A DNA stretch of 64,000 bases, taken from NCBI GenBank assembly GCA_964404895.1, contig CAYOLV010000003.1, positions 248,001 to 312,000 of the forward strand. The letters are read 5' to 3'. The stretch comes from JBGSUZ01 sp964404895 (GTDB lineage: Bacteria > Bacillota > Clostridia > Peptostreptococcales > Acidaminobacteraceae). Made by a program: the position numbers and the translations under genes. A model generated the notes under the pieces. It saw nothing but the letters and a program-made list of their open reading frames with translations. It was not told where the DNA came from and ran no database searches. Numbering within the stretch: the stretch's first letter is position 1; each line of letters begins with the position of its first letter. Shown here in pieces: positions 24,913 through 33,859 of this stretch.

Positions 24913-25877
24913 TTCTTTTTGAAGAAACTGACCATGCCTACGCTGAGGGCAATGCAGATGAACCAGAAAGCTGGGTAACTCCATTTCCAATTCAGTTCAG
25001 GCAGATATTTAAAGTTCATGCCGTACACCCCTGCCAAAAAAGTCAGGGGTATAAAAATAGCTGAATAGACCGTTAGTGTAGTCATAATGCGGTTCATACG
25101 GTTGCTGGCATTGGACAAATGCATGTCATACAGTGCGGTGACTAGTTCTCTATAATAGGCCAAAGTCTCGTTAATTTCCAAAAGACGATCGTTTAAATCC
25201 AAATAGACTGGGCGATGCTCTTCCTTAATAAAGTCCGACTCATAAACCAAGGAGCGGATAATATCCTTCATTGGAGACACCGCAGATTTAATTTTCATGA
25301 TTTCCTTTCGAACACGGTACAAATCATGAATATAGTTCCCTTTAGACTGACGCATGACTAAAGACTCAATTTGATCCATGCGTTGTTGAAACTGATCAAA
25401 AATCAAGAAGTGTTGATTGAGGACACTGCCCATGACTGAATAGAGCAGGTAGTCCAGACCTCTTCCCCGCATATTATTGCGGTTGATCTTCAATTTTTCC
25501 TGAACCTGCTCTACCACCGGGTGGGTGCCATGTTGGAAGGTATACATACATTTGTCTTTGATTAAAATAGACATCTGATCCTTAACAATATGCTGAGTAT
25601 CCTCTTCATAACGCAACACCTGCATGACGATGAAAATGCGATTTTCGTCAATTTCCACTTTTGGCAAATGGTCGCCCTTTGTAATGTCTTCCCAAGTCAA
25701 TCGATCAATATCAAAAGCCCGTTGAATTTCTTTGGCATCTTCTCCTCGATTAATTATAGGATCTACAGGAATATGGATCCATTGAATATCCTGAGGGAGC
25801 TTTATAATTTCCCTGGGAAATTTAAACGGTATCCGCTTAACTTCATCAATATTATAGTGGGTATACTCTCCAAGCAC
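24900..25877 (-). CDS. corA: CorA-family magnesium/divalent cation transporter
   Basis: This 325-residue protein has a large soluble N-terminal domain and two C-terminal membrane helices. The signature Y-G-M-N follows the first helix (LTVYSAIFIPLTFLAGVYGMNFKYLPELNW), and the second helix is YPAFWFICIALSVGMVSFF, ending in a basic KKKKW tail. A long helix with MHLSNASNRMNRIMTTLT leads into the pore. CorA pentamers move Mg2+, or Co2+/Ni2+, down the gradient. The gene starts about 60 bases upstream of the tex stop region, on the same strand. Confidence 0.95.
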   Translation of the reverse strand: MLGEYTHYNIDEVKRIPFKFPREIIKLPQDIQWIHIPVDPIINRGEDAKEIQRAFDIDRLTWEDITKGDHLPKVEIDENRIFIVMQVLRYEEDTQHIVKDQMSILIKDKCMYTFQHGTHPVVEQVQEKLKINRNNMRGRGLDYLLYSVMGSVLNQHFLIFDQFQQRMDQIESLVMRQSKGNYIHDLYRVRKEIMKIKSAVSPMKDIIRSLVYESDFIKEEHRPVYLDLNDRLLEINETLAYYRELVTALYDMHLSNASNRMNRIMTTLTVYSAIFIPLTFLAGVYGMNFKYLPELNWKWSYPAFWFICIALSVGMVSFFKKKKWL

Positions 25878-25935
25878 GGTGGTTCACCTCTGTTCGTCAG
25901 AATTTTACTGATCAAAAATGCTTATTATCAAGCGC

Positions 25936-28128
25936 TTACTTACTCAAACCTTTCATGGTCATGGAAATCTTTTTGCGCTCTTTATCGATGCTGATGATTT
26001 TTACTTTAACCACATCTCCAACAGAAACCACGTCCATAGGGTTTTTTACAAATTTGTCAGCCAATTGAGAAACGTGAACCAAACCGTCGGTTTTTACACC
26101 AATATCTACAAAGGCGCCAAAGTTAGCTACGTTTCTAACTGTACCCATGAGTTCCATGCCTTCGGCAAGGTCATTGAAAGACAAGACGTCCGAACGGAAA
26201 ATAGGTTTAGGCATGTCTTCACGAGGGTCTCTTCCTGGTTTTTTAAGTTCGGCTACAATATCCGTTAAGGTCAAAACCCCAACTTCTAAAGTTTCAGCCA
26301 TTTTACGAAGAGCATCTTTGAGCTGTTTGGTTTCTGTATGGTTAATGAGGCGCTCTTCAATATCGTTGAGGCTGCCCTTTTTAAGGTCTTTAGGTCCATA
26401 ACCGATGGTGGTCATGAGGCGGGTTGCAAGTTCATAAGATTCAGGGTGAACCGCTGTATTATCAAGAGGTTCGGCGCCGTCTCTAATGCGAAGGAAGCCT
26501 GCACATTGTTCGTATGCCTTGTCCCCTAATCGTTTGACTTTTTTAAGTTCTTTACGGCTTTTGAACCTGCCGTTTTCGTCTCTGTAAGCCACAATATTCT
26601 TGGCGATGGTTTCGTTGATGCCCGAAACGTATTTAAGAAGAGATGGCGTTGCCATATTCAGGTCAACCCCAACACCGTTTACACAGTCTTCAACAACGTT
26701 TTTCAAGGTTTCGTCCAAATTCTTTTGGTTCAGGTCATGTTGATACTGACCCACCCCAATGCTTTTCGGATCGATTTTTACCAATTCAGCCAGTGGATCT
26801 TGGAGTCTTCTCCCAATGGAAATCGCCCCTCTGATAGAAACATCCAAATCTGGATATTCTTCAGTGGCTAATTTGGAAGCGCTGTACACAGAGGCCCCAG
26901 CTTCACTGACAATGGTGTAAAAGACTTGTCGATCCAAAGTCTTTAATAAATCCGCCACAACACTTTCCGTCTCTCTAGAACCGGTACCATTGCCTATAGA
27001 AACAATATCCACCCCGTACTTTTCAATCATAGTCTTGAGGACTTTTTGAGAACCGGTGATATCGTTTCTCGGCTCCGTTGGATAAATCGTAGCATACTCA
27101 AGGAGTTTGCCCGTTTCATCCAGAACTGTCACTTTACAACCCGTACGGTAACCCGGGTCGATGGCAAGAACTTTCACGTTCATGACAGGGGCTTGCATCA
27201 ACAGTGGTTTAGTATTTTTACCAAAGACTGAAATGGCTTCAACCTCTGCTTTTTCTGTGGCAATATTTCGAACTTCTCTTTCAATAGAAGGCAAAATCAA
27301 GCGTTTGAGGGAATCCTCCACCGCCATGACCAAACGTTCATCGAAGGATGGATTGGCTTTCGGACAAATTTGAGACACCATCCAATTTTGAATGGTGTCG
27401 GTGCCTGTTTCAATTTGCGCCTTGACCCATTCTTCTTTTTCCGCACGGTTCACTGCCAAGACTCTATGTGAAGGCATTTTGTTGATCGGCTCAGAATAGT
27501 CATAGTACATTTCGTAAACAGACTGCTCTTTAGGTTTCGTAGCTTTAGTGACCAAAACCCCATTTTTCAGGAAGAAGTCCCGTATGAAGGTTCTGTTTTC
27601 TGCATTGTCAGAGAACATTTCCGCTAAAATATCGTTTGCCCCTTCAAGAGCCGCTTCCGCCGTTGGCACATTCAACTCTTCTTTTTCAGCTTCCATATTA
27701 ATGAAAGCTTCTGCCACACTGAGGGCTGTGGAAGTCTTGTCTTCTGACCCCAGCAAAATGAGGGCCAAAGGCTCTAAACCTTTTTCTTTGGCGATGGTGG
27801 CGCGGGTTCTCTTTTTCTGTTTATAAGGACGATAAAGGTCTTCTAAACGTTGGAGTACCCCTGCCCCTTCAATTTCTGCACGAAGTTCATCGGTCAACTT
27901 CCCTTGTTCGTCTATGAGGCGAATGATTTCCAGTTTCCGCTCATCCAGATTTCTCAAGTATTTGAGACGCTCTTCAAAGTCTCTGAGGACTTCATCTGAA
28001 GCGCCTCCAGTGATTTCTTTTCGGTATCTTGCGATGAACGGAATGGTATTGCCTTCATCGATTAACTTAATGATTTCTTCGACCTGACTGATTTTCAGGC
28101 CTAATTCTTTGGCTAATTGCTGGTTCAT
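25936..28128 (-). CDS. tex: RNA-binding transcription accessory protein Tex
   Basis: The protein is 730 residues from MNQQLAKELGLKISQVEEIIKLIDEGNTIPFIARYRKE, the universal Tex start; an ATG three codons earlier is possible. The N-terminal helical part is followed by a YqgF/RuvC-like fold (VLAIDPGYRTGCKVTVLD), helix-hairpin-helix motifs (NGVGVDLNMATPSLLKYVSG, IAKNIVAYRDENGRF) and a C-terminal S1 domain (GMELMGTVRNVANFGAFVDIGVKTDGLVHVSQL). Tex affects transcript release and toxin or stress gene expression. It follows pheA by about 60 bases on the same strand, so it may be the distal gene of the aromatic transcript. Confidence 0.96.
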   Translation of the reverse strand: MNQQLAKELGLKISQVEEIIKLIDEGNTIPFIARYRKEITGGASDEVLRDFEERLKYLRNLDERKLEIIRLIDEQGKLTDELRAEIEGAGVLQRLEDLYRPYKQKKRTRATIAKEKGLEPLALILLGSEDKTSTALSVAEAFINMEAEKEELNVPTAEAALEGANDILAEMFSDNAENRTFIRDFFLKNGVLVTKATKPKEQSVYEMYYDYSEPINKMPSHRVLAVNRAEKEEWVKAQIETGTDTIQNWMVSQICPKANPSFDERLVMAVEDSLKRLILPSIEREVRNIATEKAEVEAISVFGKNTKPLLMQAPVMNVKVLAIDPGYRTGCKVTVLDETGKLLEYATIYPTEPRNDITGSQKVLKTMIEKYGVDIVSIGNGTGSRETESVVADLLKTLDRQVFYTIVSEAGASVYSASKLATEEYPDLDVSIRGAISIGRRLQDPLAELVKIDPKSIGVGQYQHDLNQKNLDETLKNVVEDCVNGVGVDLNMATPSLLKYVSGINETIAKNIVAYRDENGRFKSRKELKKVKRLGDKAYEQCAGFLRIRDGAEPLDNTAVHPESYELATRLMTTIGYGPKDLKKGSLNDIEERLINHTETKQLKDALRKMAETLEVGVLTLTDIVAELKKPGRDPREDMPKPIFRSDVLSFNDLAEGMELMGTVRNVANFGAFVDIGVKTDGLVHVSQLADKFVKNPMDVVSVGDVVKVKIISIDKERKKISMTMKGLSK

Positions 28129-28189
28129 GGACCTCACTCCTTATCTATCTCCTACATTATACAAGATATTGGAGCAAGTTGCATGATTC

Positions 28190-29410
28190 TTATGCTTTTT
28201 CCCAGCTGCCCAGAATTTTGAGCCAAGTGGTTTTTTCTGCGAGCTCTTGGAGGGCTTCTTCCACGGGGCTATTTGGCGTGGGTGCCGCTCCGTCCTGATT
28301 GGACTGGACTGCGGGTAAATCTCCTTCAAGTTCAGACTGTGTCGCTCGAGTTTCAAAGTCCATGTAAAACTGGTACTCGAAGGGTTTGTCTCCTATAGGA
28401 CGGGACTCAATTTTGAGCAGATTTAATTGGCGTTTTGAAAATACCGTCAGCACCTCTGCCAAAGTACCGCTTTGGTGCTTCAGGCGAAAGCTCAGCCCGA
28501 TGACCCTCGGGGTGGTCGCCTCAAAGGTTTTGGCCTCTGCCCCTTCCCGCTTGAAAATGATGAAGCGAGTTTGATTGAGTCCAAAATCGTTGATCGGCCC
28601 CTCAAAAATTTCCAGTCCGTATAAAGCCGCCGCCCCTAGGCTTCCAATCGCCGCCGTGTTAGGGTTCTGTGAGGCAAGACGGGCGCCATCGCTTGAACTG
28701 TCTACTGCTCTTTGATGCCACCCCTTTTCATATAGATAAGACTGACACTGACTCAGGGCTTGGTGATGGGAATAGACCACTTCCAGTTTTCCCAAATTCG
28801 TTTTTTCTTTTGCCATTAAGTAATGGGCAATGGGGCGCTTGATTTCTCCAACAATTTCGATGGGCATTTTCCCAATCAAGTCGTAAACGGTGTAAATTGA
28901 ACCTGTGGAAGAGTTTTCAATGGGTAAAATCCCAAATTGACACGTCCCCTCTACCACGGCTGCAACTACCTGTTCAAAACTAGAAAACCCAATGCATTGA
29001 CCCTCCTCAGTTTGAGGGAAGTAGGCAGTCTTGGCTTCATGGGTGTAAGAGCCCAGTGCGCCGAAGTACGCGACGGTGTTCTCTTGAAATTTAGCCAGAA
29101 GATCCCCTTGAAATTCTTCTGAAACTTCTTGTTGTGTATCTTGAGTATTTATCTCCTGAATATCCGTTTGCAGGGCTTTACTGGTTGTGAAAATAGTCTG
29201 ATACACCTTTTCAACCGTATCCCAGTAGGCCTGATTATGAACTCTATTTTTCAAACCTTCCAACAACTTTTCCTCACGGCTGAGATCGTTGACGGGCATG
29301 TTATTTTCTTTTTTATATTGACCAATTTGCCTGACCTGATCCATTCTATTTTCTAAGAGCTTTAAAATATTTAAGTCAATGGCTTCAATCGCCTGTCTGG
29401 CTTTTTCCAC
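28190..29410 (-). CDS. pheA: Bifunctional chorismate mutase / prephenate dehydratase
   Basis: It makes prephenate from chorismate and then phenylpyruvate, the committed steps to phenylalanine. Residues 1-85 are an AroQ-type mutase (IEAIDLNILKLLENRMDQVRQIGQYKKENNMPV). Residues 110-295 are the dehydratase (VAYFGALGSYTHEA; NQTRFIIFKRE carries the T-R-F motif). The last part is an ACT domain with KIESRPIGDKPFEYQFYMDFE, the E-S-R-P phenylalanine-binding motif, so feedback inhibition by Phe is expected. The last enzyme gene of the aro operon, it starts 15 bases after aroC. The region between mutase and dehydratase and the extreme C-terminus are longer than usual. Confidence 0.96.
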   Translation of the reverse strand: MEKARQAIEAIDLNILKLLENRMDQVRQIGQYKKENNMPVNDLSREEKLLEGLKNRVHNQAYWDTVEKVYQTIFTTSKALQTDIQEINTQDTQQEVSEEFQGDLLAKFQENTVAYFGALGSYTHEAKTAYFPQTEEGQCIGFSSFEQVVAAVVEGTCQFGILPIENSSTGSIYTVYDLIGKMPIEIVGEIKRPIAHYLMAKEKTNLGKLEVVYSHHQALSQCQSYLYEKGWHQRAVDSSSDGARLASQNPNTAAIGSLGAAALYGLEIFEGPINDFGLNQTRFIIFKREGAEAKTFEATTPRVIGLSFRLKHQSGTLAEVLTVFSKRQLNLLKIESRPIGDKPFEYQFYMDFETRATQSELEGDLPAVQSNQDGAAPTPNSPVEEALQELAEKTTWLKILGSWEKA

Positions 29411-29424
29411 GGGGTTCCCCTCCT

Positions 29425-30450
29425 CTACTCCAGCATTTGTGACGGATTGTGGGACAATATCAAATCTAAAAACACCACCGCCGCCATGGCTTCTACCACT
29501 GGCAATCCCCGAATCCCTATACAGGGGTCGTGTCTCCCATCAATCTGAATTGTGACAGGATTTCCCTCTTGATCGATGGTCTGTTGCGGCATTTTAATGG
29601 AAGCCGTGGGTTTGAACACCGTTTGGAACTTAATCGGCGTCCCGATGGTGATGCCTCCCAGAACCCCTCCATTATGATGGCTGGTGGTTTGGACTTTTCC
29701 ATTCTCTATCACAAAAGGGTCATTGGCCTCTGAACCCTTCATTTTTCCCAGTTCAAAACCCGTTCCGAATGAGACGCCTTTCACACCGGGTATGGCAAAT
29801 AGGGCTTTTGCTAATATGCCTTCCAAACTGTCAAAGTCGGGCCCACAAAATCCTGCAGGTATGCCCGTTACAAGGGTTTCAACAACAGCCCCTACTGAGT
29901 CCCCAGAAGCTTTCACCTTTTCTAGTAGCGTTTCCAGTTCCAAGTCCCCTATTTGGCAATTTTCCAAATCTCCTACTCGTAAAAACCGCGAGCTGATTCC
30001 TATACCCTTTTCTTCCAAGACTTGCTTACACAAAGCCCCTGCAAAAACCATGGGAGCAGTCAGCCGACCTGAAAATTGTCCACTGCCCCGAGAGTCCCAG
30101 TGGGTTCCATATTTTACAAAGGCGCTATAATCCACGTGAGAAGGTCTAAAAATGCCTTTTAGGGCATCATAGTCCTTGCTCTTTTGTCCTTTGTTTTCAA
30201 TCATGCCACAGATAGGTGCCCCAGTGGTCTTGTTATTGAGCAAACCGCTGACCATGCGAACTTGATCGGTTTCTTGTCTCTCAGTGACCCCTTTTTGCCC
30301 GCCAGGGCGTCTTCTTTCCATTTCCCTTGCCAATGCGTCTAAATCAATTTCAACCCCTGCTGGGAAACCGTTGATGACCATGCCTATGGCTTCTCCATGA
30401 GACTCCCCGAACAGGGCAAGTTCAAGCTGTGCCCCTTTAAAGTTTCCCAT
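29425..30450 (-). CDS. aroC: Chorismate synthase
   Basis: It makes chorismate from 5-enolpyruvylshikimate 3-phosphate with reduced FMN. The start MGNFKGAQLELALFGESHGEAIGMVINGFPAG gives 341 residues, slightly short for the family; a longer open frame reaching into aroA has no homology. Other motifs are RRRPGG, SGLLNNKTTGAPICGMIEN, RPSHVDYSA, GSGQFSGRLTAPMVFAGA and HHNGGVLGGITIGTPI. The ATG overlaps the end of aroA by 14 bases. Its ribosome binding site, GGGAGGACAA, lies inside a 27-bp tandem repeat that also encodes the AroA tail. Confidence 0.96.
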   Translation of the reverse strand: MGNFKGAQLELALFGESHGEAIGMVINGFPAGVEIDLDALAREMERRRPGGQKGVTERQETDQVRMVSGLLNNKTTGAPICGMIENKGQKSKDYDALKGIFRPSHVDYSAFVKYGTHWDSRGSGQFSGRLTAPMVFAGALCKQVLEEKGIGISSRFLRVGDLENCQIGDLELETLLEKVKASGDSVGAVVETLVTGIPAGFCGPDFDSLEGILAKALFAIPGVKGVSFGTGFELGKMKGSEANDPFVIENGKVQTTSHHNGGVLGGITIGTPIKFQTVFKPTASIKMPQQTIDQEGNPVTIQIDGRHDPCIGIRGLPVVEAMAAVVFLDLILSHNPSQMLE

Positions 30451-31858
30451 GACCTTGTCCTCCCAGTTGTTCAAGGTGGCTTTGTCCTCCCACCGTCTCC
30501 CCGTGAACCCGATTTCCCGTGCACTCCCCGTGAACCTGACCGCCAAGTTGAGCAAAGTCGGCAAAGAATTTTGGGTAAGACTTGTTGATGGCTTCTCCAC
30601 CTTCTATGACTACGGGGTGATCACATCTAAGTGCTGCCACAGATGCCGCCATGACGATTCTATGATCTCCGCAACCTTCGACAAAGCCTCCAAGCAGTTG
30701 TTCCTTCCCTTCAATGACCATGCCGTTTTCTGTTTCCCATACGTCAGCTCCCAGATTTTCCAGCAAACTGACGGTACTCTTAATACGGTCTGACTCTTTG
30801 ATCCGCAATCTGCCCCCGTTGACAATCTCCGTTCTGCCTTGACTTACACTGGCCAAAACCGCTAAGATGGGGATAATGTCGGGACATTGTCTGGCATCAA
30901 TAATCGTTCCTTTGGTTTTAGACGGGTGTACGACAACACCCTCTTCGACTCTTTCAATTTTTCCACCCATGGCTTCCACAGTTTCCAGAATTCTTCGGTC
31001 TGCCTGCTGTGAACCCCTTTTCAGATTGGAACAAGTCACCCTTTCACTGCCGATCAGCCCTGCCACTATGAAAAAGGCGGCTTGGGAGTAGTCTCCTTCT
31101 ACAGTGCTGGTTTCTGGCTTAAAGCTTTGAAGACCCTTTACGCTGTAAGTTTTCTCATCCGTTTTGACGATGTTTATGCCGTGGTTTTCAAGGACTTCGA
31201 GGGTCAATGCCACATAATCTTCAGACTCCAAATGACCTTCTATGACAATTTGAGAATCTTCTCTAAGCAGAGGCAGCGCCATCATCAGCCCAGAAAGGTA
31301 TTGTGAACTTTCCCCTCCTGTCAGCCTGTAAGTCCCTGATTTCAAAGTGTCCGAAGTCACCAACGGCAATGCTTTATTGTAGTCATAAGTCATGCCCAAC
31401 TGGTCAAAGTTTCGCAAGTACTCTGTGAGAGGTCGCTTGGGCAGTCCGCCTTCCCCTTCAAACCGTTTTTCTCCTGACAAGAGCATGCCAATGGGGATAG
31501 TGAACCGCAAAGTGGAACCTGATTCGCCGCAATGAAAGTGGTAGGACTGGGTGGATTTCTCTCCCCTCTGAAAATGCGCAGAAGTTTCGCCTTTTATTTG
31601 CGCCTTTTCATCCTTTATATCTATCTTCGCACCTTTAATATGAACCGTTGTGCCTTCCCTAACTACCTGTGCCCCCAGAACTTTCACGGCTCTCAGGGTC
31701 GCCTCTACATCCTCCGAGGTCTGCACTTTATGAATGGTGCTGATCCCTTCGGAAAGCGCCGCGCACAACAAGTGCCTGTGGCTCATGCTTTTAGAAGATG
31801 GAATTTCGATACACCCGCTAAGGGTACTTCCCGTTACGCTAACTCGTCTCATGCCCAT
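30437..31858 (-). CDS. aroA: 3-phosphoshikimate 1-carboxyvinyltransferase (EPSP synthase), C-terminally extended
   Basis: It transfers enolpyruvate from PEP to shikimate 3-phosphate. The protein is 473 residues, about 45 longer than usual. Motifs: GCIEIPSSKSMSHRHLLCAAL, CGESGSTLRFTIPI, TGGESSQYLSGLMMALPLL, GDYSQAAFFIVAGLIG, LRIKESDRI and GCGDHRIVMAASVAAL, ending in the normal KSYPKFFADFAQLGG. Part of the excess is an insertion near residues 65-90. The rest is a repetitive tail of roughly 30 residues (VHGECTGNR, VHGETVGGQ, SHLEQLGGQ, GHGKL). The G-E-S-G-S-T-L-R stretch is close to the glyphosate-site consensus. It overlaps aroB by 10 bases and aroC by 14. Confidence 0.95.
   Translation of the reverse strand: MGMRRVSVTGSTLSGCIEIPSSKSMSHRHLLCAALSEGISTIHKVQTSEDVEATLRAVKVLGAQVVREGTTVHIKGAKIDIKDEKAQIKGETSAHFQRGEKSTQSYHFHCGESGSTLRFTIPIGMLLSGEKRFEGEGGLPKRPLTEYLRNFDQLGMTYDYNKALPLVTSDTLKSGTYRLTGGESSQYLSGLMMALPLLREDSQIVIEGHLESEDYVALTLEVLENHGINIVKTDEKTYSVKGLQSFKPETSTVEGDYSQAAFFIVAGLIGSERVTCSNLKRGSQQADRRILETVEAMGGKIERVEEGVVVHPSKTKGTIIDARQCPDIIPILAVLASVSQGRTEIVNGGRLRIKESDRIKSTVSLLENLGADVWETENGMVIEGKEQLLGGFVEGCGDHRIVMAASVAALRCDHPVVIEGGEAINKSYPKFFADFAQLGGQVHGECTGNRVHGETVGGQSHLEQLGGQGHGKL
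30455..30535 (-). repeat. 27-bp in-frame tandem repeat at the aroA/aroC junction
   Basis: Three adjoining 27-base units (30509-30535, 30482-30508, 30455-30481) encode VHGECTGNR, VHGETVGGQ and SHLEQLGGQ. Partial units flank them (FAQLGGQ before, GHGKL after). The 13-base word GGTTCACGGGGAG and the 11-base word TGGGAGGACAA each occur twice, exactly 27 bases apart. The last TGGGAGGACAA is the ribosome binding site of aroC. Confidence 0.85.
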
Positions 31859-32949
31859 ACCCCTTCCGCAAAGATTGCAAGTTCATTGGGATCAATTTTG
31901 TCGCTGTGCCACTTTCCAACGGCCGTTGGCCAAATCAAGTCAATGCCCTTGTCACTGTTCTTTTTGTCTGACTTCAACGTGTTGACCCATGTGGCTCTAG
32001 GATGCTTCAACCCTGTTGGCCAAGTGTCTAGTTCGTATTTTGACAAGGTCTCCTGCAAATGATTTAAAAGTGCAATGTCACAACCTAAGGCTCTGTGGGC
32101 GAAAGCCGTCTCTGCTATCATGCCCAGTGCAACCGCTCTGCCGTGACTGATGCTGCCATACCCAAGTAGTTGTTCCAAGCCGTGTCCCAAGGTGTGCCCG
32201 AAGTTCAAGACTTTCCGCTTAGAAGCTTCTTTAGGGTCTTCTTCAACAATGGCAATCTTTAAGGCGATGGCTCTTTCGATAGCACATTGCCAATGTTTCG
32301 GCTCTTGATCTTCTGGCAGACAGTCTAGTAAATCTGCATCTAAGGTGTACCCGTATTTAATCAGTTCACTAATACCGTTGTCCCACTCTAATTTTGGGAG
32401 AGTCTCCAAGACACTGGGATCCGTCAGCACCATCATCGGATTGTGGAATTGACCCACAAGGTTTTTCCCCGCTTCGCTGTTGACCCCTACTTTTCCCCCA
32501 ATGCTGCTATCCACTTGGGCGAGAAGGGTGGTTGGAATGTGGATGTACCTTAGCCCTCTCATGTAAATAGAGGCGGCAAACCCCGCCAAGTCTCCCGTAA
32601 CACCCCCTCCGAAGGCGATGATCAGGTCGTCTCTGTGGATACTTTCCTTTGAGAGAAACGAAAGAATGGTCATGACGGTATCCATATTTTTATGTTGCTC
32701 ACCTTCCGGCAAAATCATGGCATGTATGAAGCCGTACTCTCCAAGAGCGGTAAAGAGTGTTTCCCCGTGATATTTCATGGCACTTGGGTCCGCAATGACC
32801 ACCACCCGACTGACGTTTGCCACCTCGTGTATGAGTTGTCCTGCTATTTGGAGAATACCGCAACCCACATGAACAGGGTAAGCGCTGTGTTTTAAGGTGT
32901 TATGGGGTATTTCTAAGGCTTGTCTATTTGTAATTTCAACAGCTTGCAT
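31849..32949 (-). CDS. aroB: 3-dehydroquinate synthase
   Basis: It cyclises DAHP to 3-dehydroquinate using NAD+ and a divalent metal. The 366-residue protein shows ILPEGEQHKNMDTVMTIL, IIAFGGGVTGDLAGFAASIYMRG, IHIPTTLLAQVDSSIGGKVGVNS, a metal-ligand region (NGISELIKYGYTLD), and NFGHTLGHGLEQLLGYGSISHGRAVALGM with further zinc-binding histidines. It is the third enzyme gene of the leader-controlled operon and overlaps aroA. Confidence 0.96.
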   Translation of the reverse strand: MQAVEITNRQALEIPHNTLKHSAYPVHVGCGILQIAGQLIHEVANVSRVVVIADPSAMKYHGETLFTALGEYGFIHAMILPEGEQHKNMDTVMTILSFLSKESIHRDDLIIAFGGGVTGDLAGFAASIYMRGLRYIHIPTTLLAQVDSSIGGKVGVNSEAGKNLVGQFHNPMMVLTDPSVLETLPKLEWDNGISELIKYGYTLDADLLDCLPEDQEPKHWQCAIERAIALKIAIVEEDPKEASKRKVLNFGHTLGHGLEQLLGYGSISHGRAVALGMIAETAFAHRALGCDIALLNHLQETLSKYELDTWPTGLKHPRATWVNTLKSDKKNSDKGIDLIWPTAVGKWHSDKIDPNELAIFAEGVWA

Positions 32950-32962
32950 GGTTTTAACCTCC

Positions 32963-33859
32963 TCAAAGTATCATTTCATTTCGTTTTCGTTTGGTTTGGC
33001 GTAAAAAAGTTTCAAGTCCTTCAAAATCGTTTTGGATTAACAATTGTTTCACATGGAACAACTGCTTTTCGTATGCCTCCATCGCTTCCAAAAGGTGATT
33101 CTTGTTGTAAAAACAAATATCTTTCCAGATTTTTTCGTTACCCCCTGCAATTCGAGTCATATCTTTGAAGCCCCCTGCGATATAGGGTTTTAAGTTCTCT
33201 AATGACTGTTCTTCGCCCTCTGTTGCCGCTGACATGAGAAGTGCGGCGCTAATGTGGGGCAAGTGACTGGTTCTGGCTACAAGGGCGTCATGTCGATGAG
33301 GATCCACCCACTGGGTCACACTTCCTATTTCTTGTATCAAATTTTCCAGCGCCTCTTTGGTGTCTGGGTCTAAGTCGCCCCCTTGAGTCAGAAAAAATGT
33401 AGCCCCTTGGTAAAGGTCTTTTCGACCGTGAATGCCGCCGCTTTTTTCTGAACCGCACATGGGGTGACCGCCTACCCACTTGATATGCTTGTCCTTAGGC
33501 AGATGGGCTTCCATTATGGGGTTGAAGAACCCTTTCACACTGCCTAAGTCCATGAGTAGGGCATTTTCTTTTACGGCTGGAGCAATGGCCTTAATCAAGG
33601 TTTCATAAGCACCTAGAGGACAAGCCAGTATAATTAAGTCTGCTTCTTTGACTGCTGATTCAGGACTCAAGTGTTTTTCCATTTCTGGTAAATCAGTTCC
33701 CACTGGGTCGTAGGTCGTAATTTGGCGTTTTTCCTTAGGATTTTGCTCCTTATCCGCATCTGCTAAGGCTAACCCAAAGGAACTGCCCATCAGTCCAAGT
33801 CCTAGAATAGCAATCTTTCTAAAGGGACCATTGGCTTCGTTTTTCATGTTGGTCAGCAC
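32963..33859 (-). CDS. tyrA: Prephenate dehydrogenase
   Basis: It oxidatively decarboxylates prephenate to 4-hydroxyphenylpyruvate for tyrosine. The 298-residue protein has a Rossmann motif, KIAILGLGLMGSSFGLALAD; the catalytic region GGHPMCGSEKSGGIHG; and a helical C-terminal domain with SHLPHISAALLMSA and GGFKDMTRIAGGNEKIWKDI. There is no C-terminal ACT domain, so allosteric inhibition by tyrosine is not obvious and transcriptional control may matter more. The start may be the GTG at 33859, which overlaps aroF by 41 bases, or the ATG at 33847; AGGAAGG fits the first better. Confidence 0.93.
   Translation of the reverse strand: MLTNMKNEANGPFRKIAILGLGLMGSSFGLALADADKEQNPKEKRQITTYDPVGTDLPEMEKHLSPESAVKEADLIILACPLGAYETLIKAIAPAVKENALLMDLGSVKGFFNPIMEAHLPKDKHIKWVGGHPMCGSEKSGGIHGRKDLYQGATFFLTQGGDLDPDTKEALENLIQEIGSVTQWVDPHRHDALVARTSHLPHISAALLMSAATEGEEQSLENLKPYIAGGFKDMTRIAGGNEKIWKDICFYNKNHLLEAMEAYEKQLFHVKQLLIQNDFEGLETFLRQTKRKRNEMIL

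Noticed and set aside
26147..27826. Plus-strand open frames opposite tex
   Set aside because: They lack ribosome binding sites and homology and lie wholly inside a conserved gene; treated as shadows.
30455..30535. CRISPR-like repeat
   Set aside because: Units adjoin without spacers, stay in the aroA frame and there are no cas genes.
29425..30600. Long AroC reading with 50 extra residues
   Set aside because: The extension is the repetitive aroA tail in another frame; the conserved start has its own ribosome binding site.
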